Positions 1 to 11,400 of a stretch of 64,000 nucleotides of DNA are shown here, in pieces (position 1 is the first letter of the stretch; each line of letters opens with the position of its first letter). The notes under the pieces were generated by a model. That model ran no database searches. It saw only the letters and a list, made by a program, of their open reading frames with translations, and was not told the origin of the DNA. The stretch is from contig NC_036447.1 in NCBI RefSeq assembly GCF_002775205.1, positions 4,886,501 through 4,950,500 on the forward strand, given 5' to 3'. Source of the stretch: Xiphophorus maculatus (Eukaryota; Chordata; Actinopteri; Cyprinodontiformes; Poeciliidae). The translations under genes and the position numbers were made by a program.

Positions 1-1208
1 TGTCTTATTGCCTGTTTGGTTTGTTGATCGGGGACATAAACAGTCACCTGGTTTGAAGGAAGCTGAGGAAAGGTCAAGGGTTATAAAACTCCTGAGTTAA
101 AATAAAATGACAGCAAAAACAAGCAGACAAATGAAAAAAAAAATACAATAATATATCTACAAACATAAAATAGATTTGGGTCATCTTGCCCTTTCACTTC
201 TTCATGAACTCATTTTTTTTTATTTAAAAATACTTTATTGATCCCAAAAGGACAAAAATGTTTCTTTAATTTATAGTTTTCAAAGTTTTTCAACGAGTTA
301 TTATAGAGACTGAGTGTAGGATCTCCTGTAGCAGTCTGTATTACAGCGGCCTACTGAAGACACACTTTTGTTGTATGTCTGTCTCATGTAGAAGATGCTG
401 ATTCATGATTCACATTTCATCCACTCCTACATCCATTACTCTTACAAATCTTGACTTTTAATTTAATTGTTTGCCTTAATTAAGAATTTTTATGAATTAT
501 GGAGATAAATTTCCTCAAAAATAATAACATTTTCCTCCATCCATCCCAGAGAAAAAAAGGGATTTGAACCCAGGTCATTGTTGCTGCAAGACAATAGTGC
601 TAGAATTCAAATCCTATATGTGATTTCTTCCATTTGAATGTTATTCAAAACATTTTATTACATTTTATTTATGTTTAATGGAATTCTGGTCCCCACATAA
701 ATCAGTTAACAAAATAAATGTAAGTCACATCCCTCTGGTTGATATCATTCACTCAACTGAAAGAGTGAATATGTAGAGATCTGCAGAATCCCCTCATATA
801 ATGTTCATGTCCAGTTCAGATCTTTTATTGTCCCCAAAGGGGGGGGATTTCTTTTGAAGTCAGGCATTTCAAATACACAAAACAACATAAAAGTCCAGAG
901 ACGATGTTAAAAACAGAGAAACAGAAGCACCAATTCATAAATATATCAAATGGAATTTTAATTTATAAATTTGGGGAGCTGATTGGTGTGGATACAAAGG
1001 AGTTCTTTCATCTGTTGCTTCTAGCATTGGCTGTGTCTCAATTTTTATATAATTCAATATAAATTATCAACTAACCAGATCAACTCAAACTCAGTTCTCT
1101 CACATTGATTAGTTACCAGCAATTCCTGTTAACATTAAAACATTTCTTCTGCTGACCTTTTATGAAGGAAATAAGCAGTTTTTAAGTTTTAATTTATTAA
1201 AATTTTAC
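1..1208. other. Intron 1 of slc22a7, no further exon seen
   Basis: This stretch lies downstream of the slc22a7 first exon on the minus strand and should be its first intron. I see no second exon in it. It is AT-rich and holds two minus-oriented tails of a fish retroposon (near 225-365 and 815-850), recognised by an A-rich end next to a motif whose reverse complement reads TTTGGGATCAATAAAGTA. Confidence 0.6.
225..365 (-). repeat. Rex-like retroposon 3' tail, truncated
   Basis: Reading the minus strand, this ends in TTTTGGGATCAATAAAGTA followed by an A-rich tract. That is the characteristic 3' end of Rex-type non-LTR retroposons of fish. Related tails occur on the plus strand near 3770, 5125 and 8125. 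It is 5'-truncated and non-coding. The family name is from memory. Confidence 0.5.
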
Positions 1209-1574
1209 CTCAGAGGCCGTCGTGGAGCTAAATTGTGATTTGTCGTAGGTCCACCCATCTGGACAAATCACAGTCCTGTTCTCCTGGCTGAGGTTGCTGG
1301 TCTGTGGGGAGCTGTAGACTCTGCAGGAGCTGAGAGAGCCGTCGTCCTGCTGGGGGATCCAGAGGGCCAGAGTCTCAGGGTCTGGGGACCAGGCGCTGTC
1401 ATTGCTTTTCTCCAGCTTCCCGAGGGAGCAGTGGTGAGGAGGGATGGCAGAGATGAAGTTGTGCAGGAGAAAGTGGAGAGGGAGAATGGCACGAGGCAGA
1501 CACAGGATGGACAACAGGAAAAACTGAAATTTGGAGAATCCACCGATGTCATCCAGTATCTCTTCAAACCTCAT
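1209..1574 (-). CDS. slc22a7: Solute carrier family 22 member 7 (organic anion transporter 2), first coding exon, partial
   Basis: This is the first coding exon (122 codons, phase 0) of an SLC22 organic anion transporter, a 12-helix plasma-membrane carrier of organic anions and nucleobase-type solutes. The ATG at 1574 opens the family N-terminus MRFEEILDDIGGFSKFQ. Transmembrane helix 1 follows (roughly residues 17-40, containing LPRAILPLHFLLHNF). Then comes the start of the large extracellular loop with the PPHHC cysteine motif, DGSLSSC, an NRT glycosylation sequon and SQFSSTTASE. The pattern LPR-LLPLHFLL, DG-LSSC and FSST-A-E matches mammalian SLC22A7 more closely than other members. The exon ends in a GTAAAA donor at 1208-1207, and the remaining exons lie off the left edge. 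The assignment is supported by synteny: human SLC22A7 lies on 6p21.1 with RRP36 and GTPBP2. Confidence 0.85.
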
Positions 1575-2828
1575 GTTGACAGGATGGAGAAAAAAGGATC
1601 AGGGTGCTCTGCTGATCAGATCTCTACTCGCTGCCTTAAACGATCCCTTATTTACAGCAGGGGGGGGGGCAGACAGAGGGAGGATCTTTTTAAGGAGGTG
1701 AGGTCTGCTCTGTTTCTGTCTGCCTTAAATGCTCACATTTTCATTATGTACATAATGTATTAATTTATGTTAGTTTGGACATGGAGCATTAACTTTTAGC
1801 AGAAATCCTCTAAGGTCACTACAGATAATTTTAAAGTGTTCACACTTTTAATGTAGAAATAATGACCAAATCTCATTTTAATACAATTATTCAACATTTT
1901 TAGGTTGGTTTTTGTCCCAAAACAACCTCTACGATCTATTTCTGTAGGTCTGCAAAGGTTCTTGAATTAGTTTAGCAGAAGACATTCCAATGAATCAAAT
2001 ACAAATCCACTAGTTTAATATTAGCCATGTAAGAAAGTCTTTCATCAGTTTAGGGTGTCAGTACAGTGCCTGGTATTATAAGAGGAACCAAAGTCAAATT
2101 CCTTTTTTCTGCACATAAACGTGGTTAATACAGATCATTTTGACACTTTGCAATAAACCAAATGCCATAAACATGTCTTCATTTTATTGGACTCCTTTTA
2201 TTGTCTCAAAGTTCTATGAAACACATTCTTTTGCATGCTTTTCACTATTTACCTTTACATTCTTTATTGTTTTGTTCCCATGTTCCACTAACTACCACAC
2301 AGACTCATTGTGGTATTCATCAGTCTAGCTGTTTGATTTCCGGATCTTTCATTCTTCCTATATATTCACGTGAGTTCCTGTGATTACAAGGAAATTGACT
2401 GAAACATGAAATTCAATTTGTCAAGTCAATGTAAACGGAAGCGCATGACAAATGCTATTCAGGACTTGGTCACGAGTGCAGTGTTTTTCAAAGGTACTCG
2501 AAGAACCCTCCTCCACCAGTTCAAGTAAGTTGAAACCCGCCATGATGATAATAAAACCACCTCACATTAAATACCCATTTAACAGTTAAAATGCACTTAA
2601 CAGCATACAGCTGATAAAGACTGGGGAACAGCAATCTTTATAAGTGCAGCTGATCAGGTCTAAAGCATAATATACATGTTTTTGTAACTATTATTAATTT
2701 TTCTATCTTCACAAAGTCTTTGTGTTGACTTCTCAAGGAATTGCTAGTTAAGTGACTGCACTGGGCCCCCATACCACTAGGGGGCCCTCAAGAACACCAA
2801 GTTAGCATGATAACATATGCATAAATAT

Positions 2829-2872
2829 ACCGTATATATATATATATATAGAGTATATATATATATATATAC
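2829..2872. repeat. (TA)n palindromic microsatellite
   Basis: Two runs of alternating TA are separated by a GAG interruption. Each run, and the pair together, is nearly self-complementary. It lies between slc22a7 and the small-protein unit. Confidence 0.9.
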
Positions 2873-3138
2873 AAACTAAGTCTTATTACACATGGAAAAA
2901 CAATTTCTAAATTATTGTTTATAGATGGTACCTAAATAATGGATCTGCTGTTACATTTTTGGGGAAATATAACATGTCAAACTTGTTTAGTTCGCTAATT
3001 CTGTAAGGTTCAAAACAATAGCCAAAATAATATTGGTATAATGTAAGCTAATTACAAATGACACTAATGATAGTATGAATTTTACACATAGAGTAGCTTA
3101 GGCATGATAAAGAAGCTGCTATTGAAATGTTGGTATGC

Positions 3139-3163
3139 GGGGGGGGGGGGGGGGGGGGGGGGG
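3139..3163 (+). repeat. Poly-G run of about 25
   Basis: This is an uninterrupted run of about 25 guanines. It could fold as a G-quadruplex, and its length is likely to vary between individuals and between sequencing reads. The flanks are AT-rich and carry no gene. Confidence 0.9.
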
Positions 3164-3650
3164 TGATGAAAATCTGACTAGGGCCTCAAAAAGGCTTGGG
3201 CCAGCCCTGAGACTTTTATTCATTTTCCATTCATTTAACCCTGACTAGTACATGCCTAGCCTAAAACCTAACCTAAACTCAACTTACACCTTCATCCTAA
3301 AGTAGTATTTGTTGGGAAAATAGGTCTTACAAGGTGAAAAATGCTAATGCACAAAATTAAATTAAATGAGCAGATCAATTTGAAAAAAATTAAAGACCTT
3401 CAGGGTTTTATATTTGCCATTATTTTGAGGCTCATAGACCTAAAGAAAACAGAAGCAGCAAGGTCACGTCTAAAGAAAGTGGAAAGGCGTGCAGTAGCAG
3501 CATGTTGAGACTAAAACGCAGGGGAGAAATTCTTGAATGCGTGATATAAATACATATCAACATTATCTCCTTCAAAACACACTGCGTCGGATCAATTACT
3601 CAATTTAACTGGAAAGAAGCCATTGACATGGGAATGTCCTCAGAATGAGG

Positions 3651-3830
3651 GTGGATACCTTAAGTCATGTGTTATATTCAGAAGTTTCTTCAGATTCACA
3701 GAAAGATGAGTTCTACCCATAGCACCGCCATCCACAACAATGCTTTGAAAATGCTAGGATGATGGCATTTAACTTCCCAATGGGATAAATAAATGAATCT
3801 TTTTGAATTAATCTGAATCGAACATTTCAG
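3651..3830 (+). repeat. Rex-like retroposon fragment
   Basis: The stretch contains CTTCTTCAGATTC-CAGAAAGA and ends in CCAATGGGATAAATAAATGAATC. Both match, in order, a second degenerate copy at 8030-8160, which has CTCTTCAGATTTGCTGAAAGA and CCTTTGGGATAAATAAGAT. It is a 5'-truncated, non-coding retroposon remnant. Confidence 0.55.
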
Positions 3831-3944
3831 AATCTCATGGAGGTTAAAAAAAGTCAAGAAATGATATAAGTCTGAGACATCCTGGATTAAACTCAGTTTA
3901 TTCAAAAGCTATAAAGGGCATTGTGGCCTACTTTTGAAATTGTG

Positions 3945-4165
3945 ACACTGTGGACTTTCTTTTTACATTTTTGAAATGGATTTTTTTTTTCAGGTTAATC
4001 TAAAAATTTCCAAGTTCTTCCTAGCCAATTTTCGACTTTTCAAACATAGAAAATTCCAAGCTTTTTTCTAGAATTTTTTTTAGATTAATCTAAAAATGTC
4101 ATTTTTTTAGCAAAAATTTACTCCTCCTTTTTTCTGCCTACATTGTCTCTAAAAGGCCGTCATAC
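3945..4165. mobile_element. Family 2 AT-rich inverted-repeat element, partial
   Basis: The segment is built of alternating TTAATCTAAAAATTT and AAATTCCAAG-TTTTTTCTAGAA modules. It ends in TTTACTCCTCCTTTTTTCTGCCTACATTG, the right end shared with copies near 19010, 37929, 41085, 54520 and 58340. The left end is not recognisable. Confidence 0.6.
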
Positions 4166-4300
4166 TTATGTGTGTTCTTAATAAGGTGAACTTACTAAAA
4201 AGAAACTGAGAAAAAAGAGAAACTCGCAGAGAAAGAAAGGAGAGAAGGAACGAATGAAATGTTGTTTACATACTGTAGGTCTCTGCTCTCAGACACAGGC

Positions 4301-4581
4301 CCCGCCCCCTGTTACGTCATCACGTGGCATACGTGTAGTTGTCCAGGTTTTGGCCTGATTTTAAATATGATTCAACGATTCAACGTTTTCTTTTAATTTA
4401 AATATGCTTACTCATTTAAATCTAAAATAAGACACGTTTCAATTAAAGGTTTCATGTTCTGGTACGGCTTTTCTTCTACCGTAAACTCTCTGGCGGAAAA
4501 CATTTTTCAGGCACATCGCCAATTACCAGCGGCGAACACAATAATGGCGGCCTGCTGAGGAGAAGCAGCTGATTGCTGAAG
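4301..4581 (+). promoter_or_regulatory. CpG-type promoter and non-coding first exon of the microprotein unit
   Basis: A GC box (CCGCCCC, about 4302) is followed by a CRE-like TTACGTCATCA (4312-4322) and a CACGTG E-box (4321-4326). Further on, AATAATGGCGGC (about 4540-4551) resembles the YY1 initiator-type site that many housekeeping genes carry at the transcription start. The ATG inside it opens a four-codon upstream ORF (4544-4558). A donor GAAG|GTGAGA follows 4581. The next good acceptor is CTTATCAG at 5429, just before the first microprotein ATG. Factor names rest on motif resemblance only. Confidence 0.55.
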
Positions 4582-5107
4582 GTGAGACTCTGCTTATATC
4601 ACCGCCTAAAATCTGTTTTATTTCCCTGTTCATCTGGTCCAAAACCTTTTAGACTTGTGTGCAATATTAGGCTTATCAGAAAACCTGGTGTTGTTGTTTA
4701 AATGTGTCTAAGATATATAAAAATACTGAAAAGGTTCTCTTCAATCCAGATCCAAGTTTGTCTTTTTATTGAAAATGTTTTTAAGCCCTCACAACGTTCT
4801 TTAAATCGTGTTTTCTACGTTAAATATAAAAGTTTTCGATTAGTTCGGAAACTAAATTTGCTCCATTGTACAGTTGTTGACTATTAAAGACCAAATATTC
4901 CTATTGCATAAAATAGATAACCATTGGTCAGAATATTCCTTAAATGTTTATCAATTCATTTAAAACAAGAAAATATTCGAATGCTTAATGTATGTAAGAC
5001 CAAGAACACTGCGTCTTACCTTTCTAAAGCATGATAAATCTGCGGGTATTTCGAAATTTTTCACAGAACAGTTTCTTTACTTGATGCTGCTCTTTTAGTG
5101 GAGCACC

Positions 5108-5158
5108 CTTTTATTATTTAATTTCCCTTCGGGATTAATAAAGTATTTTTGAATTAAT
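5108..5158 (+). repeat. Rex-like retroposon tail
   Basis: TTTCCCTTCGGGATTAATAAAGTATTTTTGAAT is the typical 3' end of a fish non-LTR retroposon. Only the last 50 bases or so remain. It sits in the first intron of the microprotein unit. Confidence 0.6.
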
Positions 5159-5431
5159 GGGGTTTGGGTGAATGTATTTTAGAGCAGTATGACTGAATAT
5201 TAACAGTTTTTATGAACACTGTGATAACTGCCATTATCATCCCTTCCCTTATAAAAGGTTTATTCTCAGTAACCTTTGTGTCTGTATGTTTTTATTTGTA
5301 GGTTTATGGCAGCAATGTTGAGTCAGTTTGACTGGATAGTTTAATATTGATTTAATATTTTTAATGTATGACTCTTTGCTTTATCTGGACGTCAGCTTTG
5401 TTTGCTTTCATTAATTCTCTCCTTATCAGTT

Positions 5432-5623
5432 ATGGGTCTGCGGACGTTCTGGAATAACTACAAAGTCCTGATTGTGATGGGCACAACTCTGGGACTGATT
5501 CACTTGGGCTGGTACAACTTGAAGACAAACCCAGCGCTGCACAACAGAGAGGAGTACATTCCTGAGCCTGGCATTGTTGCATACGTCTCACCTGCTACTC
5601 CTCCTCCAGCCAAAAGCAAGTAA
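5432..5623 (+). CDS. Single-pass membrane microprotein A (63 aa), unrecognised
   Basis: I do not recognise this protein with confidence. The ATG at 5432 follows a strong acceptor (CTCCTTATCAG) by two bases and has a good context (G at -3, G at +4). The 63 residues open with MGLRTFWNNYK. One hydrophobic segment follows (about residues 11-28, VLIVMGTTLGLIHLGWY), then a hydrophilic tail with REEYIPEPGIV and a Pro-rich, Lys-ending C-terminus. A short basic N-terminus, one helix and no signal peptide suggest a mitochondrial or ER membrane microprotein. The -EEY----GIV- pattern faintly recalls SMIM20/MITRAC7, but I would not name it on that. The stop is 10 nt before a GTATGT donor, so it should not trigger nonsense-mediated decay. 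The next acceptor leads directly to microprotein B. Confidence 0.6.
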   Translation: MGLRTFWNNYKVLIVMGTTLGLIHLGWYNLKTNPALHNREEYIPEPGIVAYVSPATPPPAKSK

Positions 5624-6574
5624 TGCACTAAGGTATGTGGCTGCAACATGATTTTGCTCTCTTTACGCAGTTCCTTGTTTGTCCTCTAGATGGCCCAGAC
5701 CTTTCATTTTGCACATTTTTTGTACTGTACTTCCATTTGGGTCTCAACTGTTTCTATATACAGCCCAAGCGCTTAAAAAAACACTCAGCCATTTTTTGGC
5801 ATTAATGTTTTTTGGTGTCTGGAAAATGAACCGTTTTAAAAAAAAACTTCCAAATGTAATGTCACAAATCAGCAGGCACTTCCTGTCACCTAGCAACTTC
5901 AGTGAAGCAACCCAAGCTCAGCTCCAGCACATTTGCTCAGCTGTTCTTAATGTGAACATTAAGAATGATTTTGTGTGAAACATGTAACAAACATGTTTTG
6001 TACAGCTTATTCTATTCTGACCTGTTCAATGAAAACATAATAGGTCACCTTTAAAGACAAATTTGCATGAAATTTTAAATTAAAGCTTATTGTAGACTTA
6101 AGTTCAAATCTAGTTTTGCTCTTCAAACAGGTGAAAAGTTCATTAGTCAGATTGTTAGAAAGCTAAAAATGTTTCTGTCCTGATTTACAGGAACCAACAG
6201 AACCCTGAATATTTAAGTTTTTCATGGAGTTTGTTCCAGAGCTGATGAGCTGCCTCACATTCCTTAGTTCAGGTCCTGGTAACACTTCAGTAATCCGGTC
6301 TGGTAATTCGCTAGCTACTTGGAAATGCATTTGGACCAAGACAGTTTAGTTTTCGAGAGACCAGAAGCAGCATTTTAAAATCTATTTGACAAACAGGGAA
6401 GCCAGTACAGTGAATTATCTTTATTTTGAGTATTGCAGTGTTTTAAGATGATGTTAACCTTTTAGTAACAAACTTTATTAAAACTACCTTCACTGTCCAA
6501 AGAAACACCAATATTTAATTAAAAGATATAAATCTGGAGGTCCTGAAACTCTCTTTCTGCCTTTCAGAGTCACA

Positions 6575-6736
6575 ATGAAGTCACAGAGCTGGCTGCGTAA
6601 GAACTGGCTGTGGACGGCTGGGGGCACATTTGTTCTGATCCATCTGAGCACGTGGGGGTTACAGAAAGTGACGAAGAGCAGCGTTCGCTCTGAGGTGGAG
6701 CTCAAACAGAAAACTGTGAAAGAGAAGACAGAATGA
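6575..6736 (+). CDS. Single-pass membrane microprotein B (53 aa), related to A
   Basis: This 53-codon frame starts 7 nt inside an exon with acceptor CTGCCTTTCAG (exon start 6568). Its context is good (A at -3). It opens MKSQSWLRKNW, has one hydrophobic segment (about residues 11-28, containing GGTFVLIHLSTWGL) and ends in a highly charged tail rich in Lys and Glu. It shares the core G-T-x-x-LIHL-x-W-x-L and the same layout with microprotein A 0.95 kb upstream, so the two look like tandem paralogues. If the GTATGT donor after 5633 joins this acceptor, the two frames lie on one mRNA, 17 nt apart. The alternative is two mRNAs with alternative exons. No function is claimed beyond membrane insertion. 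Confidence 0.55.
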   Translation: MKSQSWLRKNWLWTAGGTFVLIHLSTWGLQKVTKSSVRSEVELKQKTVKEKTE

Positions 6737-6739
6737 TTT

Positions 6740-8029
6740 CTGGACACGCCGCTGTGAGAGCGGCACCATTTCTTCTCTTCTTTCAGGGTTTGAGTTGTGA
6801 ATATTGGCAAAGATGCACAACAACATGATTATATGTGTTTGTAAAAATTTAATTGATTTGATATTTTGAGTTAATCAACTGGAGTGAAAGTGAGTGACTC
6901 ATCTGTTATGTAAATTTTTTAGTAAAAATATACTTGGAAAGTTTTTTATGTTTTAATCACTTGCTTTGAATATAACGTTTTATTTTGCACCATACTTGTT
7001 TTCCTGGGACCTACAATCAAAACAACATGTACATCTATAAACAAACATAACAATGGCAAATGGACTAATTTCATGGCCGGATCATTTCACCCGTTCACCA
7101 ACTCATTGTGAATCCATTTATTACGTACAATTCAGTATAATCATACTTTCATTTTAAATCTGTCACCAAGCAATTTTATGCCTTTGCATTTACACCACAT
7201 ATATTTTCTTTGAAGTTACATTACTCTCACATTTAATTTAAAGTTACAATCTGAAAACCCGACTCCCATTTGTTTTGGTTCTGATCCTCTATAGACCAAC
7301 TAACTTTTAAGACAACAGATCAAAGCAAAAATAATCCTAAAAAGCTCTTGATGGTGAATATTCCGTTTTAGTCGTATTTCAAGAGTGGAGTGTATAGAAA
7401 TATAGCGAAACATGTAAAAGAAAAAATCAGTTCTCAAAGTTGACCAGAAACATCCAGCATCAAAAAGTTGGGTAAAAAATCACCAAAATTGCTAGAGAAC
7501 AGAAAAAAAAGATTAACAGCTTGCACATCTTCATAAAAACACTAAAATAAATAAGTCTACCTGAAAAAATTAATGTTTTGTAATTCCACTTTTGATTATT
7601 TGGGTAAATATCTTTGAGATGCCTAATTTTCAAATCCAGTCTCTTAAAACGGACATGTCAGTACAATTAATGCAGTAAATAAAATGAAAATAAGAGGATA
7701 GCAGTAAAATATTAAAACTGATCCAGCGATGCTTTCTTATTGTCTAGTTGTTTAAAACTATTTGGTTTAATTATGCGACTATGGCTTCTGTTCATATGAT
7801 AGAAGTTTGTGTCACACTGAAGTACCGTTAAATGTAATAAAAACATGCAAGAGGAGGCTGTAGTTGCTCTGATTATGTCAAATATAGATAGTTAGATATA
7901 TTGGTAGTAAGCTAGTTACTGATTTATAAATGAAAATATGCCTATGGCCACTTTTGTCTGGTTTTATTAGATAAATCAGCTTCTGAACGGCTGGCACATC
8001 ACAACAGCCATGACACTCATAAAACAACA
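6740..8029. other. AT-rich intergenic region, 3' flank of microprotein unit
   Basis: There is no coding signal. Candidate AATAAA signals on the plus strand at 7678 and 7836 are possible 3' ends of the microprotein transcript, but nothing singles one out. Confidence 0.4.
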
Positions 8030-8160
8030 GTCTTCAGTCAGAGGCCTCTTCAGATTTGCTGAAAGATTGACTGCTACAGGAGATCATTCAGGACAACAGG
8101 ACTGTTGTGGATTGGACATAATTTACTTTCCCTTTGGGATAAATAAGATACTTGAATAAG
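8030..8160 (+). repeat. Rex-like retroposon fragment
   Basis: The copy contains AGGCCTCTTCAGATTTGCTGAAAG and ends TTTCCCTTTGGGATAAATAAGAT. It is a better-preserved version of the fragment at 3651-3830. It lies in the rrp36 3' flank and is non-coding. Confidence 0.6.
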
Positions 8161-8200
8161 CAGCAGGGTGAGCAGAGGATTTAAAGTATTGAGGAAAACC

Positions 8201-8206
8201 TTTATT
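8201..8206 (-). terminator. Candidate poly(A) signal of rrp36
   Basis: TTTATT on the plus strand is AATAAA on the minus strand, about 225 nt after the rrp36 stop codon. It is the first canonical hexamer downstream. Confidence 0.5.
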
Positions 8207-8431
8207 ATTTTTACATGTAAAAAAAAAGCATCTGTACATCTGACACAATCTCCAAACACACTTTTAGTATTTTTTATGAACATATTCATGATTCCCATCA
8301 TCTTTGATCACAAAAAGAGCTTTTACAGAGCACGTTCACCGGATGTGGGGAACCAACAGCATCAGAACACTGAAATGAGTCTACAGCTGGGATGATCAAA
8401 CATTTCTCAGCACATCGCTCTTCAACACGTC

Positions 8432-11400
8432 TCAGGAGGAAAAAGGCTTTTTGTTGTGTAGCTGTTTCCCAGGAAGCTTCCTGCGGTCTTTTCCTGCGTT
8501 CCTCTTCCGTTTCTTGCTAAGGAAGTTCTCCAGTTTGCCGCTCTTCTTCAGTTCCTGATACTTTTCGGCCAACTGCAGCTTCTTCTTTTCCGCTGAGGAG
8601 AGAAATAAAGCAGAGGAATGTTTTTCCAGCGTGTTGTTTTAGCTTTTATGAAACCAAATAATCAAGTCTACGTCTAGTCCGGATATCTGGAAACCGAAGA
8701 GATTTTTATGCGACTTGGCTTTTCATCCACACGTAAACTCTAGTAATAACCAATATATTGCCACAGATATGATCAAAATGAATAGATGATACGTCTGGAA
8801 AAGTACTCAATAATTTCACTGAACTCTGATCCAGAACCGCACAGCATTCTGGGAGATGTAGGCAGAGGAAAGGCTTTAAGCCGTTCAGCCTCTCACGACT
8901 TGCTAAGCAAGATTAAGCCATTCAACTCACTCACTCTTTGGTTACCTAGCAACAACCTGTTGAGTAAGAACCACAGGGCCTCATAACTGCTGAAAAATAA
9001 AGTGTGGAGTGAAAACTGGATAAAACAGGAAATGTCATGTCACTAGTGTGGCAGTAGTTCAGATATTTAAAAACAAAAACATTAATATCAGTCGATTAAT
9101 ATCGACTGATATGAAACGCTTATATCATGATATGTTTTTCAGCCATGTCATCCAGCCTTACTTTATATTCTAACACGGTATTTAAAAGTAGCTCAGCTTC
9201 TCTGTCTGACACCGATCCTTTGTGTACGATAATACTTTTTTAAAATAATGTGAATGTGAAAGCACAAGATGTGTGAGGGACAAGAAACAGAGCTCTGAGG
9301 ATGAGCGGGTCCGGTGTTGGACTCGCTCTTACATTTCTTGAGGAAAAATGGCCGTTCTCCCCGACTGGCTCGCTCTCGCTGCTGCTTCTTGAACTGCAGC
9401 TCTCTCTCTCTCTGCTGCTCCTGGATCAGTCTCGCTCGCTCCTGGTTATTCTGCACAAACACATGGACATTTAAAGCTTGACCACCCTCTGCACTGCTAG
9501 CTTAATCCAAAAACAATTATTGATTTTTAAAAAAGCCCTCTAAGCCATGTGTGTTAAAGTCAAGGCCCAGGGGCCAAATTTGGACCATCATAGCTTTTTG
9601 TGTGGCCCTGTCAAGGACACATAAAGAGAACCTTAAATATTATTTTATCAAATGAAAGCAGTTTTTTCTGTATACTGCCAATAACACTGAAATTTATGCA
9701 CAAACAACAGATTGCTATACTTTTTATGCTAAATCATCATTGTGAGTTCATTGCAAATTTTCCACTAAAATGGTCAAAAACATTTTGTTTAAATGATGGT
9801 AACTTTCTTATTTCTACTACTCTGCTGCCTTAAATAGTAATTTAATGACTAGCATTAATTATTAAATTATTAGTATTAATTTAATATTACTTTGAAATTA
9901 CTTTACGGAATGCAGATAAATATTAAATAATTCTGCAATATTTTTAGCAAAATATTGCAGAATTAAACTAATTTACAGACAAATGTCACATTCTGCAGAG
10001 ATACATATATATATATAGCACCGTTAAGAACCAATTTAGTTTTGTTTTTTCTTGCAAATAAACTGACAAGTGATAAAAAGATTGAAGTGTCAGGACTTCT
10101 TACCAATCTCTTCAGCAGGAACTCCAGCTTCTCCTTCTTCTTGCGGTCAGTCTTTGTCTTCTTTAGCTGCTTCTTAATGACCTGCAGAGACAGACTGCAT
10201 GTCACACGTTCTACATAAACAGACTTTTCATGGCACCTGATTCTGGTTTTCTCACCTCTTTCTCTCTGTGTTTGATGTCATTGATAAACTTGTAAGTCTT
10301 TTCAAAAATCTCTGGTTTGTATTCTCCTGACAGGCTGTCAAATCGAGGATCTCTCCTGGTCTGCAGCACACACAAAATAAACATGAATATTTTCATGCAA
10401 ACAGCAGATTTGTGGTTTTATCAGTGCTGGTTTTACTCACTGATTTCTTGGCAGGGATGACCTGCCGTAGGAAGGACGGTGGAATCTTTGATGAAATTTC
10501 CATTGGTCTAAAATTAAAATACACAGTGTGACAAGCTGACAGCGATCAGGAGAGAGCAGCTGCACTTCTTCTGGATTTTTGATTAATTAGGATGATTTGG
10601 AAGAAACAGACCTGTTTTTGTTCAGCCGTTTCTTACTGCTGACAGCTCGGCATTTTTTGTTGTTGAATGCGGCCTCATTGAACGCTTTAGTTCCCACTTG
10701 TTGCTGCAGCTTAATGACATCCTCAAAGGGCATGTTGGACAGTTCTGCATAGGAAGAAAACATCACAAAATGTATCATAATGAGGATTTTTACTGAGTAA
10801 GAAACAAAACTGAACTACAGTCAAAACCAAAATAAATCATAACTAGTTCTGTAACAATAAATTTTACTGGCTGATAAATTCTTCCAGTAATTATAGTGAT
10901 AAATTATAATATTGTTTTGAGACTATTTTGAAGTAATGCATTATTTATTGAAAGTAGCATAATAATACAAGCTTGGCCTCTCAAAGACAAATAACCTTTA
11001 ATTTTGTAAACAAACAACACTGGAACTGGAAGATATTTTAAATATCCAAAATAAAACACACCCAAAAATAATAATAATAATAATAATAATAAAAACCACT
11101 TACAACCAAAACCATATTAAATGGATGCTTTGAAAATTAATAGTCATCAGAACGAAAATTATCAAGTTCATTTTAATTTATCATGCAATTAATTGATTAT
11201 TTTTTATTACATATTTTCCTACCAAAAACACTGTTTTTGGTAGGAAAATATGTATCAATGTAAAAAGAGAATTAATTTTGAAAGCAGTTTCTGTTTTGAC
11301 TTAGATTTAAGAAAAAAAAAAAAATAACAGCATACCAAAAAAATATGTTTCTCACTAGACAATGGAAAAATGTTTCTTGGCATTACAACAATGACACCAA

